A DNA stretch of 64,000 nt from CAIZGX01 sp964385405. Lineage in GTDB: Bacteria > Bacteroidota > Bacteroidia > Flavobacteriales_D > Sanyastnellaceae. Position numbers and translations under genes: made by a program. The stretch's first letter is position 1; each line of letters begins with the position of its first letter. The stretch spans positions 1-64,000 of the forward strand of contig CAYLOT010000006.1 of the NCBI GenBank assembly GCA_964385405.1. The letters run 5' to 3'. Below, piece after piece: positions 1 to 7,698 of the stretch. The notes under the pieces were generated by a model. That model searched no databases. It was not told the origin of the DNA and saw only the letters and a program-made list of their open reading frames with translations.

Positions 1-645
1 TCATAAGCTATGCTTGGCATTGAGTTGCTCTTTTGAGTGGGTCATGCGCATCTTATCCTTAGTCATATTACCCTCATGCATGCGATAACGGTATAGCGGA
101 AGTGGGATATGATGAATTCCATACCCCGCATTTGACCAGCGAATTCGAAGATCTTCTTCTTCTCTTGCAGAGAACGATTCGTCGTAAAGCCCAATATTAT
201 AGAGATTGTCTTTGCGGAACATTATACCACATGCAATGGGCTTCTCTATGGCTGAAATATGCTCGATGTGTTGTCCTCTTTCGTTTACCAAATAGTAATC
301 AATAGCCACAGCATCGAAGGCATTGTTCTCATTCAGAAACAAATTCTGGATTCTTAATGTCTCCGCATGTAAATAATCATCTGCATCGAGAAACACAATG
401 TTTTGACCTCTTGCTTTTCGAATTCCAAAATTCCGTGCGGCGCTTAGCCCAACGTTTTCAGGCAAATTGAAAATCCGAACTACATCTGAGTAGTTATCTA
501 AAATCTGAGCAGTTGCATCAGTGGAAGCATCGTTCACCACAATTATTTCGAATTCTGATTTCGAAAGTGATTGGTCGAGCACACTTCGAATTGCGCGCTC
601 AATATATTGAGCATAATTGTGGGTTGTAATGATGATCGATACCAT
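1..645 (-). CDS. Family 2 glycosyltransferase
   Basis: A 214-residue GT-A glycosyltransferase that should transfer a sugar from a nucleotide sugar to a growing surface glycan on the cytoplasmic face of the membrane. The N-terminus MVSIIITTHNYAQYIERAI is the usual GT2 opening, VVNDASTDAT is the nucleotide-binding loop, and FLDADDYLHAE holds the DxD metal-binding motif. The protein is shorter than many GT2 enzymes and has no membrane segment. It starts 8 bases after the stop of the Wzc-like kinase on the same strand, so the two are probably co-transcribed in a polysaccharide operon that continues left of the window. The stop codon is the first three bases of the window, so the gene is complete. 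Donor and acceptor sugars cannot be told. Confidence 0.9.
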   Translation of the reverse strand: MVSIIITTHNYAQYIERAIRSVLDQSLSKSEFEIIVVNDASTDATAQILDNYSDVVRIFNLPENVGLSAARNFGIRKARGQNIVFLDADDYLHAETLRIQNLFLNENNAFDAVAIDYYLVNERGQHIEHISAIEKPIACGIMFRKDNLYNIGLYDESFSAREEEDLRIRWSNAGYGIHHIPLPLYRYRMHEGNMTKDKMRMTHSKEQLNAKHSL

Positions 646-653
646 GGCATGCG

Positions 654-3071
654 CTATGATTTACCTTTCTTCTTTTTTCCAATTCCTTCTTCTCCATTTC
701 CACCATAGCCGTAACCGTAGCCATAACCGTAACCGTAGCCGTAACCGTAGCCGTAGCCGTAGCCGTAGCGATAAGCATACTTACCGTAATAGTATCTCCA
801 TCGTTTCTGCTTAATGTTATTCAAAAGAATACTTGTATTGGTCAGACTATTTTGAGACAGCACATCTTCCAAATATTTTACACCCTGCTTAGTCGCCTTC
901 AAAGTATTCATTACCAAAATTCCGCGATCTACTTTGGAAAGTAAAACGAGACTATCCGTTATCAGCATAATTGGAGGAGTGTCGATAATTACATAGTCGT
1001 ACAGTCTCGAGCCTTCAGAGAGCAACTCGTCTATTTTTGCGTTCAAAATTAATTCAGACGCGTTTGGGGGAATCGGACCCGCAAGGACAACATCTAAGTT
1101 CTCAATATCTGAATTAAAAACAACCTCCTCAAGGCTTGCTTTACCGATTAAATAGGTACTTACGCCACGAGAGTTGCTGGCTCCAAACATCTTGTGCACC
1201 TTTGGTTTGTGAAGGTCAAAATCAAGGAGCAACACTTTTTTCGATGCTTTTGCTAACGTTGCGGCAAGGTTAGTCGATACAAAGGTCTTTCCTTCTCCTG
1301 GATGTAACGAAGAAATTAAGATTAAGCTACGACCGTTATCCGGCAGCAAGTACTGTAAATTGGTGCGAAGCGTTCGAAAAGCTTCACTCACATTACCTCT
1401 TGGATTTGCATGAATTGCTATTGGATCTCGCTCAATCTCTTCATAATTTGGAATACCACTAATTACAGGGAGCCTAGTTAATTCTTTCAATTCACGCAAG
1501 TGCTCAATGCGCTCAAAGAAGAGCATTCGAATGATACCTATTAGCAATGAAATAAGAATTCCAACACCAATCCACAAATATATAATGCTCTGACGATCGG
1601 GACCGACAACACCCATATTACGAGCAGCTTCAATCACACTAGTTTGAGGAATGATGGCAGCACGAGCAATAACAGTATTTGCTTTCTTCTCTAATAAAAA
1701 AGTGTAGAGTTCTTCATTAACTTTTAGTTTACGCTCTATCGACATAAGGTCACGCTCACTCTTTGGTATATTAGCCAATTCAGATTCCAAATCTTTAATC
1801 TGTAATTTCAAATCGGCAATGCGTAGGTCAATAGCAACCTTAGTATCACGAGTGTATTTGAATATACTATTCCGAATAGTTTGAAGAGAAGAATCTACAC
1901 GCTGAATGCGTTTGTCAGGTGCTTTAACATCGACTAGCAACGAACTTCTTTTTTGTTTCAGTTGGAAAAGATCCTTTAACAACTCAGTAAGAGTTCCATC
2001 TTCCTCCCCGAGGTAATTCATTGGCGGAATAACAGCACGGTCGGTTTCCTTTAATAAAAAATTTTCTAGACCATTTATAGATTCCCGTCTTAATTCCAAA
2101 TCACGCAAAGCAATGTCAGAATTGGTCAAAGCCTCGAAAGCAGCATCTTGCTCCTTGCTCAAATCGAGAATGTCTCGCGCATCTTTGAAAGTCTCCATCG
2201 CTAGCTCCAAAGAGTCGATAATCTTAACAATCTTGTTAATCTGAATGTCAATGTAAGTTTGCGTATTCTCGTTTATAGCTATCTCATTATAAAGCGTGTA
2301 ATCGATGTATACCTTCGCCAAGGTGTCCAAAAAAGTCTTAGCGCGGCTTGGTAATTCATCTTGACAGGTTAAAGTCAGAATACTTGTATACTCTACATTT
2401 TCAATGGTTAACGCCCCCATGTATTTATCTACCAATTGCTTCATTGGACTTACACGAATCTGGAAGCTTTGATCTGTCACTGTTGAGAGTTTTGATTCGT
2501 CTATGTGCTGGGCAAAATCAATTTGAATTGTAAACAATTGCTCTATATATTCCTTATTAAACTCATAAGTTCCAGAAATCAATTTCCCAGAATATTCATA
2601 ACTCAATTCATAGTGTCCGATATCCAGAACTTTAATATTGATGGGAACATTGTACATTCCAGACACCATTTTCCTCCAGTCACATCTGATCTTTATGGCA
2701 TCAAACTCGTCTACTTGCAAGGTCTTTACCCTTCCAACCAAGTAATATGAAATTGTGTAGTCGAGCTTTTCAAGACTCTTTTCAACAATATCATAAGAAG
2801 CTATGATTCTCTTTTGATTGGTTACATCTTGCATAAGCGAGATGTAACCCAACTCGCTATACATACTTTTTTGATAATCATAGGTTTCAGAAGACCTTAA
2901 TAATATCTCGGTCTTAGCAGCATATATGCTCGGAAGCCTATATGTATAAAAATATGCAGAGACAAAAGCGATTAACACACATCCCAAAATCCAAAACCAA
3001 CTTTTATTCAGAAATCTGATTACCGGTCTAAGGTCATCTGCATCCAGGAAATTCGTTTTGGTTTCTGCCAT
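654..3071 (-). CDS. Wzc-like polysaccharide co-polymerase / tyrosine autokinase
   Basis: An 805-residue inner-membrane protein that should control chain length and export of capsule or exopolysaccharide through cycles of tyrosine autophosphorylation. The first membrane segment (about 29-48) opens a Wzz-type periplasmic domain with long coiled coils, and a second segment lies near residue 500. The cytoplasmic BY-kinase domain follows, with Walker A (HPGEGKTFVSTNLA), Walker A' (VLLLDFDLHKPK) and Walker B (YVIIDTPP). The C-terminus is a tyrosine cluster, here an unusual perfect (YG)11 run followed by a basic KKKKGK end. A glycosyltransferase follows in the same direction. A clear -7 box lies 18 bases upstream of the ATG. 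The family call is secure; the exact polymer is unknown. Confidence 0.93.
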   Translation of the reverse strand: MAETKTNFLDADDLRPVIRFLNKSWFWILGCVLIAFVSAYFYTYRLPSIYAAKTEILLRSSETYDYQKSMYSELGYISLMQDVTNQKRIIASYDIVEKSLEKLDYTISYYLVGRVKTLQVDEFDAIKIRCDWRKMVSGMYNVPINIKVLDIGHYELSYEYSGKLISGTYEFNKEYIEQLFTIQIDFAQHIDESKLSTVTDQSFQIRVSPMKQLVDKYMGALTIENVEYTSILTLTCQDELPSRAKTFLDTLAKVYIDYTLYNEIAINENTQTYIDIQINKIVKIIDSLELAMETFKDARDILDLSKEQDAAFEALTNSDIALRDLELRRESINGLENFLLKETDRAVIPPMNYLGEEDGTLTELLKDLFQLKQKRSSLLVDVKAPDKRIQRVDSSLQTIRNSIFKYTRDTKVAIDLRIADLKLQIKDLESELANIPKSERDLMSIERKLKVNEELYTFLLEKKANTVIARAAIIPQTSVIEAARNMGVVGPDRQSIIYLWIGVGILISLLIGIIRMLFFERIEHLRELKELTRLPVISGIPNYEEIERDPIAIHANPRGNVSEAFRTLRTNLQYLLPDNGRSLILISSLHPGEGKTFVSTNLAATLAKASKKVLLLDFDLHKPKVHKMFGASNSRGVSTYLIGKASLEEVVFNSDIENLDVVLAGPIPPNASELILNAKIDELLSEGSRLYDYVIIDTPPIMLITDSLVLLSKVDRGILVMNTLKATKQGVKYLEDVLSQNSLTNTSILLNNIKQKRWRYYYGKYAYRYGYGYGYGYGYGYGYGYGYGYGGNGEEGIGKKKKGKS
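702..767. repeat. Hexanucleotide repeat encoding (Tyr-Gly)11
   Basis: Eleven uninterrupted 6-base units, variants of TAC/TAT GGC/GGT on the minus strand, encode eleven Tyr-Gly pairs at the end of the Wzc-like kinase. Third-base variation (GGC and GGT, TAC and TAT) shows it is not a freshly expanded perfect microsatellite. The repeat supplies the tyrosine cluster that BY-kinases normally autophosphorylate. Confidence 0.9.
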
Positions 3072-3089
3072 AGGTTAATTCGGGAATTA

Positions 3090-3097
3090 CAAATATA
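3090..3097 (-). promoter_or_regulatory. Bacteroidota -7 box for the wzc-like gene
   Basis: The minus strand reads TATATTTG, a full match to TAnnTTTG, 18 bases before the ATG at 3071. It lies in the 100-base divergent spacer shared with the PID-CTERM/exosortase genes. Confidence 0.7.
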
Positions 3098-3159
3098 GAG
3101 GAAGAGAACCAATATTGAATATTTTATCCTAATCGGAGGTGGAAATAATCAAACTCTAT

Positions 3160-3167
3160 TATATTTG
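3160..3167 (+). promoter_or_regulatory. Bacteroidota -7 box for the PID-CTERM/exosortase operon
   Basis: TATATTTG matches the consensus fully and ends four bases before the ATG at 3172. It rules out the upstream in-frame GTG at 3139 as the start and predicts a leader of only a few bases. Confidence 0.65.
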
Positions 3168-3171
3168 TGTC

Positions 3172-3399
3172 ATGAACCGTTTTAGAAAACTTATCGTTTT
3201 GTCAATTTTCTTTTTCTGTGTTACAGCAATAGGAATTTGTCAGGCACCGCCAACACCGCCTAGTGGTGGAGCCGCGCCATGTGGTGGTCCTTTCGGAACA
3301 GTTTGTCCCATAGATGGAGGCGTTAGCCTTCTTATTGCAGCCGGAGCTGCTCTCGGTGGTAAAAAAGCCTACGACTTAAAAAAGAAAAAAGCTTCCTAA
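3172..3399 (+). CDS. Small PID-CTERM protein, putative exosortase substrate
   Basis: A 75-residue protein. Residues 1-24 form a signal peptide with a hydrophobic core ending GICQ. A short Pro/Gly-rich stretch (APPTPPSGG) follows, then CPIDGG at 45-50, a hydrophobic segment SLLIAAGAALGG and a basic tail KKAYDLKKKKAS. Motif, membrane segment and basic tail form the tripartite layout of exosortase sorting signals, and PIDGG is the hallmark of the Bacteroidota PID-CTERM family. Almost nothing remains once both signals are removed, so the mature product would be a peptide of about 20 residues with two cysteines. It lies 7 bases before the exosortase gene. I chose the ATG at 3172 because the promoter box lies inside the longer reading frame. 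Confidence 0.85.
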   Translation: MNRFRKLIVLSIFFFCVTAIGICQAPPTPPSGGAAPCGGPFGTVCPIDGGVSLLIAAGAALGGKKAYDLKKKKAS

Positions 3400-3406
3400 A
3401 TAATCA

Positions 3407-3934
3407 GTGAAAAATCCACTCATTCGATTTTTTGTCATTGGTACCATCCTCTATTTCGGATGGTATTTTTTTTACGAGTTGTATTTACTTCCTTCAACGG
3501 CTATCGATGAAATGCTTGTCGATGTTTTAGTTAAGGGAGCTGAAGGACTACTCAAGCTTTTCAATTTTTCTATTCGCGTTTTCGATGACGGGCTCTACCG
3601 CAATCACATTGCCATTGATGGAACTGCCGGTGTAACGGTGGGCGCTCCATGCGATGGTATGATACTCATGGCCTTGTTCATCATTTTCGTGGTTGCTTAT
3701 CCGGGGACAAACAAAAACAGACTGTGGTTTATTCCGTTGGGTTTATTTGTGATTCAATTCATGAATGTTCTTCGCATTATGGCTTTGGCCTTCATTGTTT
3801 ATTGGAACGAAGATTATTTAGCCTTCAATCACGATTACACATTCACCGCTCTTGTATACGCCGTTGTGTTTTCATTCTGGTGGTGGTGGTCGAAGTTGTA
3901 TGTCCCTGCAAATGGCAATTCCGAAGAAAAATAA
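3407..3934 (+). CDS. Exosortase/archaeosortase family transpeptidase-like protein
   Basis: A 175-residue multi-pass inner-membrane protein that should cleave the PID-CTERM tail of its substrate and transfer it to an unknown acceptor. The exosortase triad is visible: Cys82 in GAPCDGMIL, Arg123 in FMNVLRIMAL and His142 in FNHDYTF, each beside membrane helices. It starts with GTG seven bases after the small substrate gene and overlaps the next gene by 23 bases, so the three form one operon. The single-domain, short form is typical of Bacteroidota exosortases with dedicated neighbouring substrates. Membership in the family is strong; I associate this neighbourhood with the type called XrtX, but that subtype is recalled, not tested. 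Confidence 0.88.
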   Translation: MKNPLIRFFVIGTILYFGWYFFYELYLLPSTAIDEMLVDVLVKGAEGLLKLFNFSIRVFDDGLYRNHIAIDGTAGVTVGAPCDGMILMALFIIFVVAYPGTNKNRLWFIPLGLFVIQFMNVLRIMALAFIVYWNEDYLAFNHDYTFTALVYAVVFSFWWWWSKLYVPANGNSEEK

Positions 3935-4454
3935 GTTCATTCTTGTTGCGATAGCCATCGTAATGATTGCCATGGGCTTCTACCAAGAACAAGCCAAGGT
4001 AAACGTGAATTTCATTCTTGAAAAGGGCGCTCAAATTCCAGGGTTCTTCAACCAAAATACAGAAACAAAAATTGATTTGCTCGCTGCGGAAAAAAGCAAA
4101 TCAAACTTCGACTACTATTACAGTCACGAAACCATCGCAGTGCTCTATTCTTTCAATCAAGGTGAACTTTCTAAATTGAAGTGGGTCATTACTTTCGCTT
4201 CCATTGCTTCATTCACCTTGCTGAATATTCTCGCGCTGTACTTCCTTCAATTCAATAAAAAAGAAATGCAATTGTTTTTGTTGGTGGAAGGAGTCTGCCT
4301 GATTCTCGCTGTATTAGCGTTCATTCTTGGCAAGATCACCCATCAGAATGAAGCGGTATATCCGGCCGTTCGAGGAATCATGGGTATTCTTCAATCTCCT
4401 GTACTCGTGCTCATTTTCATTCCAGCTAAAAAATTATTTAATCGCACTTTCTAA
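3912..4454 (+). CDS. Exosortase-associated membrane protein
   Basis: A 180-residue membrane protein of unknown biochemical role. The N-terminal helix spans about residues 9-23, and a periplasmic stretch of about 75 residues (rich in Lys, Asn and Tyr, with SNFDYYYSHE) follows. Three further helices come at WVITFASIASFTLLNILAL, LFLLVEGVCLILAVLAFIL and ILQSPVLVLIFIP. The ATG at 3912 was preferred over the frame opening at 3852 because the upstream residues are low-complexity read-through of the exosortase Trp/Ser codons. It is translationally coupled to the exosortase (23-base overlap). Its constant pairing with a PID-CTERM exosortase suggests it helps sorting or anchoring, but no catalytic motif is seen. 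Confidence 0.75.
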   Translation: MAIPKKNKFILVAIAIVMIAMGFYQEQAKVNVNFILEKGAQIPGFFNQNTETKIDLLAAEKSKSNFDYYYSHETIAVLYSFNQGELSKLKWVITFASIASFTLLNILALYFLQFNKKEMQLFLLVEGVCLILAVLAFILGKITHQNEAVYPAVRGIMGILQSPVLVLIFIPAKKLFNRTF

Positions 4455-4456
4455 TT

Positions 4457-4936
4457 ATGGAAACTCAGCTTGCTCCTCACGCCAGACTTTGGGTCTTTAC
4501 TTCAAACAAAGAACTTTCCACTGAGCAATGTGCTTTCATTGAATCTGAAATGAAAAAGTTTCTTGAAGGTTGGAACAACCACGGAAGGGCTATGGCTGGA
4601 CAAGCCTGGATTGAAATGAATCGGATTCTAGTTGTTGCGGCTGATGAAAATATTATGCTCGCATCTGGATGCAGTATTGACAAATTAAATCGCGAAGTGC
4701 TTCGCATTGGCGATGAACTTGGTGTGAATTTATTCGATCGATTAACGGTATTGTTTCAAGAGAATAACGAGATTCAAACAGAAGGAATTGCTCAATTCTG
4801 GGCACTTCGCAAAGCGAATAGACTTACAGATGAAACGCTCGTTTTGGATACAACCGTTGCCACAATGGGCGAATGGTCTGCATCTAAGTGGAAACCATTC
4901 GCGAATACTTGGCACAAAGACATGTACGGAAGATAA
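4457..4936 (+). CDS. Conserved Bacteroidota protein of unknown function
   Basis: A 159-residue soluble protein starting two bases after the exosortase-associated gene. It has no signal peptide, membrane helix or Walker motif. Visible features are an aromatic N-terminus (ARLWVFTSNKELS), WNNHGRAMAGQAWIEMNR, SGCSIDKLNREV and a Trp-rich C-terminus. Relatives in Bacteroidota are often labelled ABC transporter ATPase, but nothing here supports ATP binding. The stop codon abuts the stop of the convergent peptidase gene. It may share the exosortase transcript by position only; function is unknown. Confidence 0.8.
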   Translation: METQLAPHARLWVFTSNKELSTEQCAFIESEMKKFLEGWNNHGRAMAGQAWIEMNRILVVAADENIMLASGCSIDKLNREVLRIGDELGVNLFDRLTVLFQENNEIQTEGIAQFWALRKANRLTDETLVLDTTVATMGEWSASKWKPFANTWHKDMYGR

Positions 4937-6325
4937 TTATTTCTGCGGCGTTTCTTTCTGAACCTTCTGATCAATGAAGTAAACGAGCGAAGCCATAGAT
5001 GCTGCGCCCAACTCCAATTCACGTTTGTTTACGTTTTCGAAACGATCGTTGTCTGTGTGATGAAAGTCGAAGTAACGTTGTCCGTCTACCATCAATGCGA
5101 AGAGCATGGTGCTTCCGTTTTTCAATGGGCCAATGTCTACTCCACTCCAACCTCTTTTGAATGAATAAAGATTGTACGGTTCGAAGAAGGGCATGAGTGA
5201 TTTTGCCCATTCCACCTGACCATCTTGTGCATCGCAACTAAAACCTTTCGGGGTGAATCCCCCACCGTCGCTTTCAATGGCAGCCACGTGCTCCCATCCT
5301 TTTTCTCTCGCAATTTTTGCATAAGTTTCTCCACCGTCATTTCCAAACTCTTCGTTTATGTAGAGCACTGCGCGAATGGTGCAAGCCGGTTTGTATCCTG
5401 TTGCTTTCATAATGCGCAACACTTCCATGCTCTGCACAATACCGGTTCCATCGTCGTGTGCGCCTTCACCCACATCCCACGAATCGAGGTGTCCGCCCAC
5501 GACGATAATTTTCTCAGGATAGACACTTCCTCTGATTTCTCCGATTACATTCGCTTGCATGACACTGTCGAAACGCTCGCATTCCATGCGCATTTCGAAT
5601 AGGATTTTTTTATTTGATTGAAGTGCTTCGTGAAGGAAATGCGCATCGAGGCTGCTCAATGCAGCCGCTGGAATCTTTGTTACATCTTCCTTGTAACGCA
5701 TAGCTCCGGTGTGAGGAAACTTATCGTCGGCCGAGGTCAGCGATCGAATGATGCATCCGACTGCGCCGTATTTGGCGGCCTCTGAAGCACCGTTGGTTCT
5801 GATAGGAGACGTGTTTCCATAGGCAGAACCCGTGTTAATAATTGCAGGGTCAAAAGCTTTGTTAATGAAGACAATCTTTCCTTTTACTTGATCTGCCTTG
5901 GCTTTCAGGTCTTCGAAGTCTTTCACTTCAACAACCTCAGCTTTTAAAGTACCGTTCGTTCCAACCGAACCACCTAAAGCGCGCAGGGGAATTTCTGTTT
6001 TCTTCTTACCCACGTATATGGCGGCGTATTCTTTCTTTCCGCGTTTCCATTTCGGAACCTTTACGGGCATAAGAAAGACATTATCTGCCGGAATAGATTT
6101 CAATACGGAATCTCCCCAAACAATGGCCTTATCGGCAGCCGCTGAACCGGCAATTCGGTGTCCGATTTTCTTACACAAGTAATACAAATCGTTGTAGGCT
6201 TGAGCGGTTGAAAGGGCCTCTGAGTAGAAGCTTTTCACTACAGCAGAATCTTGCTTTGTGAATTGTGCGTTAGACTTTGAAGAAAGTATAACGATGGCGA
6301 AAACGATTAAAGAAATTTTCTTCAT
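4937..6325 (-). CDS. Secreted M28 family zinc peptidase
   Basis: A 462-residue exported metallopeptidase, probably an aminopeptidase or carboxypeptidase of the periplasm or cell surface. A signal peptide covers residues 1-20 (ending SKSNAQ). The middle carries a PA-like insert, and the C-terminal half holds the M28 two-zinc site: GGHLDSWDVGEGAHDDGTG (His, Asp), INEEFGNDGG (catalytic and binding Glu), ESDGGG (Asp) and FHHTDND (His). All expected ligands are present, so it should be active. Its ATG overlaps the stop of the SDR gene upstream by four bases, so the two are an operon. The C-terminus ends without a T9SS sorting domain. Confidence 0.9.
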   Translation of the reverse strand: MKKISLIVFAIVILSSKSNAQFTKQDSAVVKSFYSEALSTAQAYNDLYYLCKKIGHRIAGSAAADKAIVWGDSVLKSIPADNVFLMPVKVPKWKRGKKEYAAIYVGKKKTEIPLRALGGSVGTNGTLKAEVVEVKDFEDLKAKADQVKGKIVFINKAFDPAIINTGSAYGNTSPIRTNGASEAAKYGAVGCIIRSLTSADDKFPHTGAMRYKEDVTKIPAAALSSLDAHFLHEALQSNKKILFEMRMECERFDSVMQANVIGEIRGSVYPEKIIVVGGHLDSWDVGEGAHDDGTGIVQSMEVLRIMKATGYKPACTIRAVLYINEEFGNDGGETYAKIAREKGWEHVAAIESDGGGFTPKGFSCDAQDGQVEWAKSLMPFFEPYNLYSFKRGWSGVDIGPLKNGSTMLFALMVDGQRYFDFHHTDNDRFENVNKRELELGAASMASLVYFIDQKVQKETPQK

Positions 6326-7083
6326 TGCATGTATGCTCCGTTGTTAATGTCGAGTGCTTGTCCGGTTATTGAATTCTGTTTTCCTGAAAAGAGAAACGCA
6401 ACAAAATTTCCTAACTCATCGGGTTGGGCCATTCTTCCGGTTGGGACGTAGTTCATTTGTTCGCTATAAGCCTCTTCGTATGATTTCTCGCTTCTGTTGG
6501 CTAGTCGCTGAATGCTGTCTTTCGACATTTGCGTTTCTACCCATCCGGGTGTAATGGCGTTGACGAGAATTTGTTCACGTGCCCATTCAACGGCCCAAGC
6601 GCGAGTAAGACCGAGCACCGCTGTTTTTGAAGCAATGTAGGCGCTGTAATTCGGCACACCGAAGCGCGCTAGAATTGAGCTTGTGAGTAGAACATGCTTG
6701 TAGGTTGCCGTTGATTTTCTGAGGAATGGCAAGCATTCCATGACGGTAATGTATGTTCCGGTTAGATTGATTGAAACAATTTCGTCCCAACGATCATCTA
6801 CGCCGTAGGCGTTTTCTCCGCCGACGCCAGCGTTTGCGAAGACGCATTCTAGGCTTCCTTCGCCTAAAATATTTTTGAGTCCTTCGCGAAATGCGGAAGC
6901 ATTTCGCACGTCGGCGGCAAGCACGCAGTGATTCTCTGAATGCCTTAATTCGGCTAATACTTCATTCAGTTTCTCTTCGTTTCTTCCTACTAAAACTAGG
7001 CGGTTGTTTCCTTCTTCTGCAAGAGAATGTGCCGCAGCGGCACCAATTCCGCTGCCTGCTCCTGTTATGAGTATTGTTTTCAT
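6322..7083 (-). CDS. Short-chain dehydrogenase/reductase
   Basis: A 253-residue cytoplasmic NAD(P)-dependent oxidoreductase with a Rossmann fold. TGAGSGIG near residue 8 is the cofactor loop, FANAGVGG is the NAG motif, and the catalytic Ser (LLTSSI), Tyr and Lys (YSAYIASK) are present. The tail AFLFSGKQNSITGQALDINNG is the usual end of classical SDRs such as FabG-like enzymes. The ATG at 7083 fits both the homology (MKTILITGAG) and a -7 box at 7097-7104; the frame open to 7113 would start upstream of that box. It is four-base coupled to the M28 peptidase gene. Substrate unknown. Confidence 0.88.
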   Translation of the reverse strand: MKTILITGAGSGIGAAAAHSLAEEGNNRLVLVGRNEEKLNEVLAELRHSENHCVLAADVRNASAFREGLKNILGEGSLECVFANAGVGGENAYGVDDRWDEIVSINLTGTYITVMECLPFLRKSTATYKHVLLTSSILARFGVPNYSAYIASKTAVLGLTRAWAVEWAREQILVNAITPGWVETQMSKDSIQRLANRSEKSYEEAYSEQMNYVPTGRMAQPDELGNFVAFLFSGKQNSITGQALDINNGAYMQ

Positions 7084-7096
7084 GATTAAGTTTGAA

Positions 7097-7104
7097 CAAA
7101 AATA
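7097..7104 (-). promoter_or_regulatory. -7 box for the SDR/M28 operon
   Basis: The minus strand reads TATTTTTG, a full TAnnTTTG match, 13 bases before the ATG at 7083. It supports that start codon. Confidence 0.6.
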
Positions 7105-7128
7105 GCGGAACACGATTCATAACAAGAC

Positions 7129-7698
7129 ATGAAATTCAATCTAAGCGAAATAAGCGGACTCATTCAAAGTCGAAGAACCATAACACCTGAGCATTATACC
7201 CGACGCAAAGTGCACAAAGAGCAAATTGAGAAGATGTTGCAAAACGCAGTGTGGGCGCCTAATCACAAGCTCACACAGCCCTGGCGTTTTCATGTATACT
7301 TGGAAGAGGGAATGGAAATTTTACGTGAAAATCTTCCCTCACTTATGCCTGAAGATCAACCTGTGAAAAGAGAACGTATTACATCTCGATTGAGCAGAAC
7401 TTCAGCGGTTATTGCCGTTTGCGTTGAAGCCTCTGAAAAAGCATCATTGCATGAAGAGGAATACGCCGTAGCCTGTGCTATTCAGAACATTCTGCTTACA
7501 GCAACAGCCTATGGTATCGGAAGTTTCTGGGCCACTCCTGGATTTATTAGAACAGAAAAATTCAACGAAATATTGAATCTTCCAACACAACAGCGTTGTA
7601 TAGGACTCGTTTACTTGGGTTATGTGGAAGGTGAATGGCCAAGTAACCATCGCAAACCACTTGAATACGTAACAGAATGGAATTCAACAAAAAAATAA
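7129..7698 (+). CDS. Nitroreductase family flavoprotein
   Basis: A 189-residue FMN-dependent oxidoreductase. IQSRRTITPEHY with the conserved Arg pair near residue 15 begins the family signature. AVWAPNHKLTQPWRF contributes to FMN binding and dimerisation, and GIGSFWATPG and GLVYLGYVEGEWP are the usual C-terminal motifs. The small size and APNH motif resemble the YdjA-type branch. The gene diverges from the SDR operon across 45 bases and overlaps the start of the next beta-barrel gene by 22 bases. The natural electron acceptor cannot be inferred. Confidence 0.88.
   Translation: MKFNLSEISGLIQSRRTITPEHYTRRKVHKEQIEKMLQNAVWAPNHKLTQPWRFHVYLEEGMEILRENLPSLMPEDQPVKRERITSRLSRTSAVIAVCVEASEKASLHEEEYAVACAIQNILLTATAYGIGSFWATPGFIRTEKFNEILNLPTQQRCIGLVYLGYVEGEWPSNHRKPLEYVTEWNSTKK

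Noticed and set aside
617..814. Plus-strand frame rich in Arg/Ser-Arg repeats
   Set aside because: It is the antisense reading of the (YG)11 repeat of the Wzc-like kinase; the Arg-Asn/Arg-Ser pattern follows from the repeat alone.
3139..3171. GTG at 3139 as the start of the PID-CTERM protein
   Set aside because: The consensus -7 box at 3160-3167 lies inside that extension, and the signal peptide begins properly at 3172.
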